Below, piece after piece: positions 1 through 6,711 of a stretch of 64,000 nucleotides of DNA. The notes beneath the pieces are model-generated. The model was given only the letters and a program-made list of their open reading frames with translations, did not search any database and was not told the DNA's origin. This stretch comes from Streptomyces wedmorensis (GTDB lineage: Bacteria; Actinomycetota; Actinomycetes; Streptomycetales; Streptomycetaceae). A program made the position numbers and the translations under genes. Positions within the stretch are counted from its first letter, which is position 1. Every line of letters begins with the position of its first letter. The stretch spans positions 62,001 through 126,000 of the forward strand of contig NZ_JNWK01000007.1 of assembly GCF_000716445.1 (NCBI RefSeq). The letters run 5' to 3'.

Positions 1-97
1 AGGCCTCCGGGGGCGACCGGGGTCACCTGGGCGACTGAGGCCTCCGGGGCGACCGGGGTCACCTGGGCGACTGAGGCCTCCGGGGGCGACCGGGGTC
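1..97. repeat. Short tandem repeat, about 2.6 copies of a 36-37 bp unit
   Basis: Two full units (1-37 and 38-73, differing by one G) and a partial third (74-97) repeat the same G-rich text beginning aggcctccgggggcgacc. No supported coding frame crosses it. The remaining DNA up to 279 contains only a candidate promoter and the ribosome binding site of the first gene. Confidence 0.85.
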
Positions 98-187
98 CGA
101 GGGCGGGCGCGGTCTGCGGGCGGGCGCGGTCCTGGGCACCCGGGGACCTCGTCGGCAGCGCCGCCGAAAGAATCCCGTACCGAGGCG

Positions 188-212
188 CAACCTCGGGAGG
201 TGCCGCACGTCT
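188..212 (+). promoter_or_regulatory. Candidate ECF-type sigma promoter
   Basis: CAACC (188-192) is followed after 15 bases by CGTCT (208-212), the spacing and bases expected of promoters read by extracytoplasmic-function sigma factors. It lies about 70 bases before the first gene, whose downstream neighbour encodes such a sigma factor, so autoregulation is possible. This is a by-eye match and unverified. Confidence 0.35.
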
Positions 213-279
213 GGTGGGTTGAAGGCGCCCTTCACCGCACGACCCAGACCGTGTTCCCTCACCACCTCGGGAGAGTCCC

Positions 280-729
280 ATGTCCACCCGCGCCCGGATG
301 AACCTCCGCGCCCGCCCCCGGGTACTCGGCGCCGTCGCCGCCGCCGCCCTCCTCCTCGGCGGCGCCTTCACCGCCCAGGCCGTCGCCGACTCCGCCCCGA
401 AGCCGGCTCCGGCCGCGCCGAAGGCCGTGACGGCTCCCACGCCCGCGACGAGCCCGGCCCGGCCGACCCCGGCCCCGGTCCCGCCGTCGGTCCGGCCGGC
501 CCCGGCCCCGACCAGGCCTTCGGTCGAGCCGGCTTCGACTCCGGCCCCGGTCCCGGCTCCGGCCCGGCCTTCGATCGAGGCGACCCCGGCCCCGGTCCCG
601 CCGTCGGTCCGGCCCACCCCGGAGCCGACCGACCCGCCGGGCCTGCCGACCCCCGCCCCCGTCCCGGCCGGGCCGTCCCGGGAGGCCGCCCCCAAGGTGA
701 TCCACCCGGGCGCCGGAAACGCGAAGTAG
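280..729 (+). CDS. Small secreted Pro/Ala-rich protein
   Basis: The 149-residue product starts with a basic stretch (about residues 1-15) and a hydrophobic segment (about 16-35) ending near AVADSA, a plausible Sec signal peptide with signal peptidase I site. Everything after that is low-complexity Pro/Ala/Val/Thr sequence with repeats such as PAPVPPSVRP and no recognisable catalytic domain. The ATG at 280 follows a GGGAGA ribosome binding site. The gene lies 62 bases before a sigma-factor gene on the same strand and may share its transcript. A cell-wall spanning or surface role is inferred only from composition; function is unknown. Confidence 0.7.
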   Translation: MSTRARMNLRARPRVLGAVAAAALLLGGAFTAQAVADSAPKPAPAAPKAVTAPTPATSPARPTPAPVPPSVRPAPAPTRPSVEPASTPAPVPAPARPSIEATPAPVPPSVRPTPEPTDPPGLPTPAPVPAGPSREAAPKVIHPGAGNAK

Positions 730-791
730 CAGCACGCGAGGGGCGGGCGGGCGATCCGCCCGCCCGCCCCCGATCCCCTGGAACGAGGCCC

Positions 792-1418
792 ATGCAGTAC
801 GCGATACCCGCAGCGCCCCCGTCGTGGTGGTCCCGCCTGCTCGCCCGCGTGTCGGGAGCCGAGGACGTGCCGGTGGTCCGGCCGGGCCGGCACCTGCGCG
901 TGCTGCCGGCGGTGCACGAGGACGAACGGCCCCCCACGCTGACCGAGTTGTACCGGGCACGGCGGGTGGACATGGTGCGGCTCGCGCTGTTCCTGGTGGA
1001 CGACCTGCACACGGCGGAGGACGTCGTCCAGGACGCCTTCGCCTCCGTCTGCCGTACGTACGGGACGTCGCTCGCGGGCCTCGACGACCCCGGGGCGTAC
1101 CTGCACACCGCCGTCGTCAACGCGGCCCGTTCCGTCCTGCGCCGCCGGCGGACCGCCCGCGCGTACACCCCGCCGCACCAGGGCGCCGGCCCGCCCGTCG
1201 ACGAGGCCCTGCTGCTCGCCGAGGAGCACCGCCACGTCCTCGACGCGCTGGCCCGGCTCACCCACCGGCAGCGCGAGGTCCTCGTCCTGCGCTACTGGTC
1301 CGAACTGACCGAGGTCCAGATCGCCCAGACGCTCGGCCTCTCCCGGGGCACCGTCAAGTCCACCGCGAGCCGCGCCCTCGACGCGCTGGAGAGACTGCTG
1401 GAGGCGACGTCACGATGA
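792..1418 (+). CDS. SigE-family ECF RNA polymerase sigma factor
   Basis: The product has 208 residues. Region 2 is visible around residues 50-90 (DMVRLALFLVDDLHTAEDVV, then QDAF) and region 4 around 140-200 (LTHRQREVLVLRYW, LTEVQIAQTLGLSRGTVKS), the helix-turn-helix that reads the -35 box. There is no region 1.1 or 3, as expected for extracytoplasmic-function sigma factors. The frame stays open upstream to 219, but the ATG at 792 gives a family-like length and the upstream part overlaps the real Pro-rich gene. The stop overlaps the next gene by ATGA, so a membrane protein is translationally coupled, the usual sigma/anti-sigma layout. The stimulus and regulon cannot be read from sequence. Confidence 0.85.
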   Translation: MQYAIPAAPPSWWSRLLARVSGAEDVPVVRPGRHLRVLPAVHEDERPPTLTELYRARRVDMVRLALFLVDDLHTAEDVVQDAFASVCRTYGTSLAGLDDPGAYLHTAVVNAARSVLRRRRTARAYTPPHQGAGPPVDEALLLAEEHRHVLDALARLTHRQREVLVLRYWSELTEVQIAQTLGLSRGTVKSTASRALDALERLLEATSR

Positions 1419-1759
1419 CCGACCACCCCACCACCGAGGCCCGCCTCCGGGCCGCCTTCGTCGCCCGCGCGTCCCTCGTCACGCCCCACGACCTCCGTCC
1501 CGCCGCCCCTCCCCGGGGCCGCGCCTGGGGCACCCGCCGGGTGTACGGCCTGGTCCTCGCGACCCTCGGCACGGCCGCCGCCGCGGCGGCGGCCGTCTAC
1601 TTCCTCGCCCTGACCCCGGGCACCCCCGTGCACCCGGTGCCCGTCCCGCCGGCCCGCACCCCGGCCGTCGGCGAACCCCGACCGGCGACCCCGCCCCCGG
1701 GTCCGGCGACCCCTTCGGTCACGCCCCAGGCCGGGGGACCACCGCCGGAAAGTCGTTAG
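1415..1759 (+). CDS. Small single-pass membrane protein, possible anti-sigma factor
   Basis: This 114-residue protein begins at an ATG overlapping the sigma-factor stop. It has a short N-terminal cytoplasmic part (residues 1-43), one transmembrane helix (about 44-66, VYGLVLATLGTAAAAAAAVY), and an outside tail rich in Pro and Thr. No zinc-binding HxxxCxxC anti-sigma motif is present and the cytoplasmic part is short, so the anti-sigma role is inferred only from coupling and topology. The tail composition resembles the Pro-rich secreted protein encoded two genes upstream. Confidence 0.6.
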   Translation: MTDHPTTEARLRAAFVARASLVTPHDLRPAAPPRGRAWGTRRVYGLVLATLGTAAAAAAAVYFLALTPGTPVHPVPVPPARTPAVGEPRPATPPPGPATPSVTPQAGGPPPESR

Positions 1760-1793
1760 ACAGGCGAAGGTTTTGCTTACATAATCCTTAGAC
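1756..1793 (+). promoter_or_regulatory. Candidate promoter for a leaderless transcript
   Basis: TTAGAC (1756-1761) and CATAAT (1780-1785) are separated by 18 bases and resemble vegetative -35 and -10 boxes. The downstream ATG at 1794 lies only 8 bases after the -10 box and has no purine-rich ribosome binding site, so the transcript may begin at or within a base or two of the start codon. Note the AT-rich patch in otherwise GC-rich DNA. Confidence 0.5.
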
Positions 1794-2381
1794 ATGGGAA
1801 AGACTTACGAGCGCATAGACGGCCGGCTGCGCACCTTCATCGAAGAGCAGCCGATTTTCTTCACCGCGACCGCCCCGCTGGACGGCGACGGCACGGTCAA
1901 TCTCTCCCCCAAGGGGCTCAAGGGCTCCTTCGCGGTGCTCGACGAGCACCGGATCGCCTACCTCGACTTCGCCGGCAGCACCGCGGAGACCGTCGCCCAC
2001 CTGCGGGAGAACGGCCGGATCACGGTGATGTGGTGCGCCTTCCAGGGACCGCCCAACATCGTCCGCGTGCACGGCCGGGGCGAGCCCGTCTTCCGCGACG
2101 ACCCGCGCTTCAAGGAACTGCTCGGGCACTTCCCGGACATCGACCCGTCCCTGCACGGCCTGCGCGCGATCATCGTGGTCACGGCCGAACTCGTCCGCGA
2201 CTCCTGCGGATACGGGGTCCCCTTCATGTCGTACGACGAGGACCGCGACCTGCACGGCAAGCGCTTCGCGCGCGAGGACGACGCCTCCCTCAGCGCCTAC
2301 TTCGCCAAGAAGGAGCACATCGCCCAGAGCATCGACGGCCTCCCCGGCCTGCCGCTCCCCCTGCCGCCAAGCGACTTCTGA
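1794..2381 (+). CDS. Pyridoxamine 5'-phosphate oxidase-family flavoprotein
   Basis: The 195-residue product looks like a split-barrel flavin-binding protein of the pyridoxamine phosphate oxidase superfamily: strands around residues 20-60 (PIFFTATAPLDGDGTVNLSP), 65-100 (AYLDFAGSTAETVAHLRENG, RITVMW) and 100-125 (PNIVRVHGRGEPVF). Members bind FMN or F420 and reduce varied substrates; the substrate here is unknown and it should not be taken as a vitamin B6 enzyme. The ATG has no clear ribosome binding site, in keeping with the leaderless promoter just upstream. Genes before and after are on the same strand, but this one probably has its own transcript. Confidence 0.8.
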   Translation: MGKTYERIDGRLRTFIEEQPIFFTATAPLDGDGTVNLSPKGLKGSFAVLDEHRIAYLDFAGSTAETVAHLRENGRITVMWCAFQGPPNIVRVHGRGEPVFRDDPRFKELLGHFPDIDPSLHGLRAIIVVTAELVRDSCGYGVPFMSYDEDRDLHGKRFAREDDASLSAYFAKKEHIAQSIDGLPGLPLPLPPSDF

Positions 2382-2472
2382 ACGACCTCCCCCAGCGCGA
2401 AGTGGGGTGTCTGCGGGCGGCTCCCGGCGGGAAAGCTGGTGGGGGCGGAGCTTGCCGTGGAGGGGGAGTCGG

Positions 2473-2760
2473 ATGGGGCATGAGGGGACGGCGGCGACTC
2501 GGGTGGCCGGGGTCGTGCCGAGAGGCGGTCGGCGGCCGAAGCTCTGGGCGCTGCGGAGCGACCGTTCCGGCAGCGGGCCGATCACCGAGGCGGAGTGCAC
2601 CACGTGCCTGGACGGCTCCGGCCCGGCGGACGACGGACGCGGCCCCGCCTTATGGTGCCTGGCCCACGCGCAGGAGACCGGCCATACGGGCTTCCGTCGC
2701 ATCCGCACCGACTTCTTCCGCGCCTCGTGCGACGGCACGGCGGCCGAGGCCGGCGGCTGA
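2473..2760 (+). CDS. Small Streptomyces protein with CxxC and a TTA codon (DUF7848-like)
   Basis: The 95-residue product contains ECTTC, a WCLAHAQETGHTGF segment and a conserved-looking end (RIRTDFFRA), the pattern of small Streptomyces proteins often annotated as DUF7848 and encoded near regulators. The ATG at 2473 was chosen because GGGGGAG lies directly upstream; an in-frame start at 2407 is also open. Leu60 is encoded by TTA (2650-2652), the rare codon read by the bldA tRNA in Streptomyces, so translation may be limited to late growth. Function is unknown. It converges with the EamA gene 35 bases away. Confidence 0.55.
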   Translation: MGHEGTAATRVAGVVPRGGRRPKLWALRSDRSGSGPITEAECTTCLDGSGPADDGRGPALWCLAHAQETGHTGFRRIRTDFFRASCDGTAAEAGG

Positions 2761-2795
2761 CGGGCGGGACCGGCCCACGTCGGCGGCGCGGCGGG

Positions 2796-3647
2796 TCAGC
2801 CCGCGCGCAGCATCAGGCTGATGCCCACCACCATCAGGCCCGCGGCCGCGATCCGAGGGCCGCCGAAGCGCTCCTTGAAGAAGAGGGCGCCGATGGCGGC
2901 GCCCACGATGATGGAGGACTCGCGCAGCGCGGCGATCGGGGCGAGCGGGGCCTTCGTCTGGGCCCAGAGGATCAGGCCGTACGCCGCGACGGACAGGGCG
3001 GCGCCGAGCAGGCCCCGGGCCGCGTACGGGCGGAGCTGCGGCACCAGGGCGGCGCGGCGGGTCCAGAGGGCGTACGCCGGGATCGCCAGGCCCTCCATGA
3101 TCATCAGCCAGGCGACGTAGCCGAGCGGGGTGCCGGAGGCGCGGACGCCGACGCCGTCGACGACCGTGTAGAGGGCGATCGACAGACCCGTGGCGCCCGC
3201 GGCGAGGAGGGCCGGCCAGTGCGGGCGGGTGTCCTTGCCGCGGATGCCCCAGAGGGCGAGGCCGGTCAGGCCCGCGCAGGCCACGGCCACGCCGAGGAGC
3301 TGCCAGCCGCCGGGGACCTCGTCGAGGAACAGGGCCGCCAGGGCGGTCACGACGAGCGGGGCCGACCCGCGCGCGATCGGGTACATCTGGCCGAAGTCGC
3401 CCAGCGTGAACGAGCGCATCAACAGGGCGTAGTAGCCGACGTGCAGGAGCGCGGAGGCGATCAGGAACGGCCAGGCGCCGGCCGCCGGCAGCGGCGCGAA
3501 GAAGGCCGCGGCCACGCCGATCAGCGCGCCGCCGCCTGAGATCAGCGTGAAGGAGAGCAGCTGGTCCTTGATGCCGTGGGCGATCGCGTTCCAGCTGGCG
3601 TGGGTGACGGCGGCGACGAGGACGGCGAGGGTGACGAGCGGGGTCAC
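2796..3647 (-). CDS. EamA/DMT-family membrane transporter
   Basis: The 283-residue product has ten predicted hydrophobic helices in two repeated halves, the drug/metabolite transporter fold, ending with a second EamA repeat around ALRESSIIVGAAIGALFFKE. Such proteins export or import small metabolites across the cell membrane; the substrate is not apparent. The GTG start at 3647 overlaps the TGA of the upstream YbaK-like gene (GTGA), so the two are likely co-translated. The frame is open further upstream but that sequence overlaps ybaK and is Arg/Gly-rich without helices. Confidence 0.8.
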   Translation of the reverse strand: MTPLVTLAVLVAAVTHASWNAIAHGIKDQLLSFTLISGGGALIGVAAAFFAPLPAAGAWPFLIASALLHVGYYALLMRSFTLGDFGQMYPIARGSAPLVVTALAALFLDEVPGGWQLLGVAVACAGLTGLALWGIRGKDTRPHWPALLAAGATGLSIALYTVVDGVGVRASGTPLGYVAWLMIMEGLAIPAYALWTRRAALVPQLRPYAARGLLGAALSVAAYGLILWAQTKAPLAPIAALRESSIIVGAAIGALFFKERFGGPRIAAAGLMVVGISLMLRAG

Positions 3648-4141
3648 GCCGAGGGCTCGCGGACGTCGACCAGGGTGCCGCCGGCGTGGGCCACCAGCGT
3701 CTTCGGGTCGAGCGCGAAGACCGTGTGCGGGGTGCCCGCCGCCGCCCACACCACGTCGTGTTCGAGGATGCCCCGGTCGGCGAGGACCCGGGTCCGCGTC
3801 CGGTGGCCGAAGGGCGGCACGCCCCCGATCGCGTACCCGGTGGTCTCGCGCACCACCTTGGCGTCGGCCCGGGTGACCTTCCCGGCGCCCAGCTCCTCCC
3901 GCACCCGCTCGACGTCGACCCGCGACGCCCCGTCCATCAGGACGAGCACCGGCACCCCGTCGGCCGCGAAGATCAGCGACTTCACGATCTCGGCGGCCCG
4001 GCAGCCGATGGCGTCGGCGGCCTGCTGGGCGGTGCGGGTCTCGTCCGGGAACCGGCGGATCTCGACGTCGAGGTCCAATTCCCTCAGGGCTGCGGCGAAC
4101 TGCGGATGCGCGAGGGCGGTGGCGTCGTCAGCGGTCGTCAT
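3644..4141 (-). CDS. YbaK/EbsC-family aminoacyl-tRNA deacylase
   Basis: The 165-residue protein matches the YbaK/ProX fold, which hydrolyses wrongly charged tRNA (for example Cys-tRNA(Pro)). Visible features are the QAADAIGCRAAEIVKSLIF segment with the conserved Lys, a VLMDGASRVD strand, the glycine loop TTGYAIGGVPPFGH, and the closing VVWAAAGTPHTVFALDP. The length is normal for a stand-alone deacylase. The ATG at 4141 opens the conserved sequence. It forms a two-gene unit with the overlapping EamA transporter. Which tRNA is edited cannot be told from sequence. Confidence 0.85.
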   Translation of the reverse strand: MTTADDATALAHPQFAAALRELDLDVEIRRFPDETRTAQQAADAIGCRAAEIVKSLIFAADGVPVLVLMDGASRVDVERVREELGAGKVTRADAKVVRETTGYAIGGVPPFGHRTRTRVLADRGILEHDVVWAAAGTPHTVFALDPKTLVAHAGGTLVDVREPSA

Positions 4142-4262
4142 AACGGCACGCTAGCGGTCGGTGTACGGGGCACGCGACCTGGTTCCGCGTTCCGGACGCC
4201 GACCCGCGCCCCCCGCCAACCCGCCTGCCCACCGCCCCGCCCGGCCCGTCGACCGTCGCGGG

Positions 4263-5906
4263 TCAGCCCGCCTTCAGGACCCGGGCGACCACCGGCCCGG
4301 CCGCGTCGCCGCCGTGGCCGCCGGCCTCGACGACCGCGGCGGCCGCGAGGTCGCCGGAGTAGCCGGTGAACCAGCTGTTGGAGGTGGCCTGGTCGCCGAC
4401 CTCGGCGGAGCCGGTCTTGGCGCCCTTGGGAGAGGGGACGCCGGCCATCACCCCGGTCGCGGTGCCGCGCGGGCTCGTCGCGGCCGCCTTCATCATCCGG
4501 AGCAGGCCCGAGGCGACCTCGGGGGAGAGCCGCTCGGCCTTGGCGAACTCGCGGTCGTCGAGCTCCCGCGCCACCAGGTAGGGCTGGAGGAAGCCGCCGT
4601 TCTTGACGGTCGCGGAGAGCGAGGCGACGTTCAGGGCGTTCATCGTGATCTTGCCCTGGCCGATGTACGAGGCGGCCGTCTCCACGCCCTGCGACTCCGG
4701 CACGCTGCCGTCCGTCGTCGGGATGCCGATCTTCCAGTTCAGGCCGATGCCGAAGGAGCGGCGGGCGGTCTCGCCCAGCGCGGTGTTCTCCTCGTCCTTC
4801 TCGCTGAGCGGCTTGACCGCCTTGATGAAGGCGGTGTTGCAGGAGCGGGCGAAGGCGTCGGTCAGCGTGCCGCCGGTGATCTCGAAGTCGTCGAGGTTGT
4901 GGAAGGTGTAGCCGTACCAGGGGACGGTGGACGGACACTCGACCCGGCTGCCGGGCCCCGCCAGGCCCCGCTGCATCATCATCGCCGCCGTGACGATCTT
5001 CATCGTCGAGCCCGGCGCCTGCTTGCCCCGGAAGGCCGTGTTGAAGCCGCCGGCCGGGCTGTTGGCGACGGCCCGTATCGCGCCGGTGGACGGCTCGATC
5101 GCGGCCACCGCCGCCGTGCCGTACGCCTTGACCGCCTTCTCGGCGGCCGCCTGCACGTCGGCGTCGATGGTCGTCTCCAGGACGCCCGGCCTGCCCTTGG
5201 TCAGCACCAGGAGGGTGGTGTCGGGAACGGTCGAGCTGCCGGAGTCGATCCAGGTCTCGACGCCGGACGTGCCGCCGGCCTTCGCCCCGTACCGCTCGCG
5301 CAGTTCGTCGAGGACCGGCCCGAGCGAGGGGTACTTCTCCGCCGTCAGCTCCTTGCCGTCGCGGTCGACGGCCTTGACGGAGGCGGTCGACGCGACGCCG
5401 GTGCGCAGGGTGCCGTCGGTGGTGAGCTTCGGGTGCAGCACCGACGGCAGCCACCTGACCAGCGGCCGGCCAGTGGTCTCGCCGCGGACGACGGTCAGCT
5501 CGGACGCGTACGACCAGGGCTTGGAGACGCCCTCGAAGGTGACCGTCGCCGCCACCGTGAACGGCACCTTCGACCCGACCGGCGTCCCCGGCGTGATGGT
5601 GGCCTCGGAGACGCTCGCGCCCTCCCGGAAGCCGAGGACGGCGGGGCCCACCGCGACCGGGTCGTTCGTCAGCTGCGCCGCCCGGTCCGACTCGCCGGCC
5701 GCCCAGGCCGCCAGGAAGTCCCGCGCGGTCGACGTCACCTCGTCGGCCGTCACCGGTCCCGTCCTCGGTGCGGCGTCGGCCCTCGTACCGATGTCCGATC
5801 CGCCGCCCGTGAGGCCGTTCCAGAGGTTGTAGCCCCCGTAACCGACCCCGCTCGCCACCACCGCGAACACGCCTCCGACGATCGCGACCTTGGCCCCACT
5901 GCGCAT
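4263..5906 (-). CDS. Penicillin-binding protein, NTF2-like plus transpeptidase
   Basis: The 547-residue protein starts with one membrane anchor (about residues 6-26), then an NTF2-like MecR1-N domain (about 45-145), a dimerisation segment, and a transpeptidase domain. The three catalytic motifs are present: S300-T-M-K303, S355-C-N357 and K497-T-G-S500. No glycosyltransferase domain exists, so it is a class B type enzyme that cross-links peptidoglycan outside the cell membrane and is a beta-lactam target. The ATG at 5906 gives a normal anchor. A putative reductase gene is transcribed divergently across a 122-base gap. The 121-base gap after ybaK shows no gene. Confidence 0.92.
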   Translation of the reverse strand: MRSGAKVAIVGGVFAVVASGVGYGGYNLWNGLTGGGSDIGTRADAAPRTGPVTADEVTSTARDFLAAWAAGESDRAAQLTNDPVAVGPAVLGFREGASVSEATITPGTPVGSKVPFTVAATVTFEGVSKPWSYASELTVVRGETTGRPLVRWLPSVLHPKLTTDGTLRTGVASTASVKAVDRDGKELTAEKYPSLGPVLDELRERYGAKAGGTSGVETWIDSGSSTVPDTTLLVLTKGRPGVLETTIDADVQAAAEKAVKAYGTAAVAAIEPSTGAIRAVANSPAGGFNTAFRGKQAPGSTMKIVTAAMMMQRGLAGPGSRVECPSTVPWYGYTFHNLDDFEITGGTLTDAFARSCNTAFIKAVKPLSEKDEENTALGETARRSFGIGLNWKIGIPTTDGSVPESQGVETAASYIGQGKITMNALNVASLSATVKNGGFLQPYLVARELDDREFAKAERLSPEVASGLLRMMKAAATSPRGTATGVMAGVPSPKGAKTGSAEVGDQATSNSWFTGYSGDLAAAAVVEAGGHGGDAAGPVVARVLKAG

Positions 5907-6028
5907 GGCTGCGCCTCCCCTCCCCAGGTGGCCGTCCAGTCAAGCGTGTCCCTTCCGATGTGTCGAGCAACTATCGCCATTCCCGTCACACTTGCCTCAG
6001 GGAGCACACCACGGGACGGGTGAACGGC

Positions 6029-6592
6029 ATGAGCGAGACGCGCACCGGCAGCGGCAAGGTGGTCGTGAACAGGGCGATGTCACTGGACGGCTTCGTCGCC
6101 GGTCCCGACGACGACATGGACTGGATCATCGACGCCGTGCCGCCCGACGAGCTCGCGGCGAACGCGGCGGCCACCGGCGCCATGCTCGTCGGCCGCCGGA
6201 CCTACGACGTGGGCGCGCGCATGAAGGCCGAACGCCCCGACAGCACCGACTACCCCTTCGCCGGACCCCTCTTCCTCCTCACCCACCGGCCGCCGGATCC
6301 GCCCGACCCGGCGGTCACCGTCCTCACCGGCGACATCGCCCGGGCGGTCGCCACGGCGCGCGCCGCCGCGGGCGGCAAGGACCTGGAGATCCTCGGCTCC
6401 GACGTCGCCGCCCAGTGCCTGCGCCGCGGCCTCGTCGACGAACTCCTCGTGTACGTCCTGCCGGTCCTCCTCGGCGACGGCGTCCGCCTCCTGCCCCCGG
6501 GCCTCCCCGGCACCGACCTGGAACCGCTCTCCTCCACGCGCTCGGGCGCCGTCACGGTCCTCCGCTTCCGCGTCCGCCGCACAGCGCCCTAA
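6029..6592 (+). CDS. Dihydrofolate reductase-like (RibD C-terminal) protein
   Basis: This 187-residue protein has the RibD C-terminal/dihydrofolate reductase fold: VVVNRAMSLDGFVAGPDDDM at residues 11-30, GRRTYD near 56, and LEILGSDVAAQCLRRGLVDE (about 128-147) followed by the VLPVLLGDGVRLLPP strand. These proteins reduce small molecules with NADPH; in Streptomyces most copies have unknown substrates and do not supply folate metabolism. The ATG at 6029 was preferred; a GTG at 6020 is in frame. It is divergent from the penicillin-binding protein gene. Confidence 0.82.
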   Translation: MSETRTGSGKVVVNRAMSLDGFVAGPDDDMDWIIDAVPPDELAANAAATGAMLVGRRTYDVGARMKAERPDSTDYPFAGPLFLLTHRPPDPPDPAVTVLTGDIARAVATARAAAGGKDLEILGSDVAAQCLRRGLVDELLVYVLPVLLGDGVRLLPPGLPGTDLEPLSSTRSGAVTVLRFRVRRTAP

Positions 6593-6711
6593 GGCCTGTC
6601 GCCGAGCGGCACTTGGGAACACCCGACCCCGAGCCGCACAACCTTTCGCCCTCCAGGAAGTCTTACCCATGAGGCGCATGGTGCGCCTGATGCCTCCGGG
6701 AGGAATGACAC

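Noticed and set aside
1..97. Tandem repeat considered as CRISPR
   Set aside because: Units abut with no unique spacers; it is a simple tandem repeat, and no cas genes exist in the window.
59..265. 68-codon minus-strand frame at the left edge
   Set aside because: Runs through tandem repeats, Arg/Pro-rich, no ribosome binding site.
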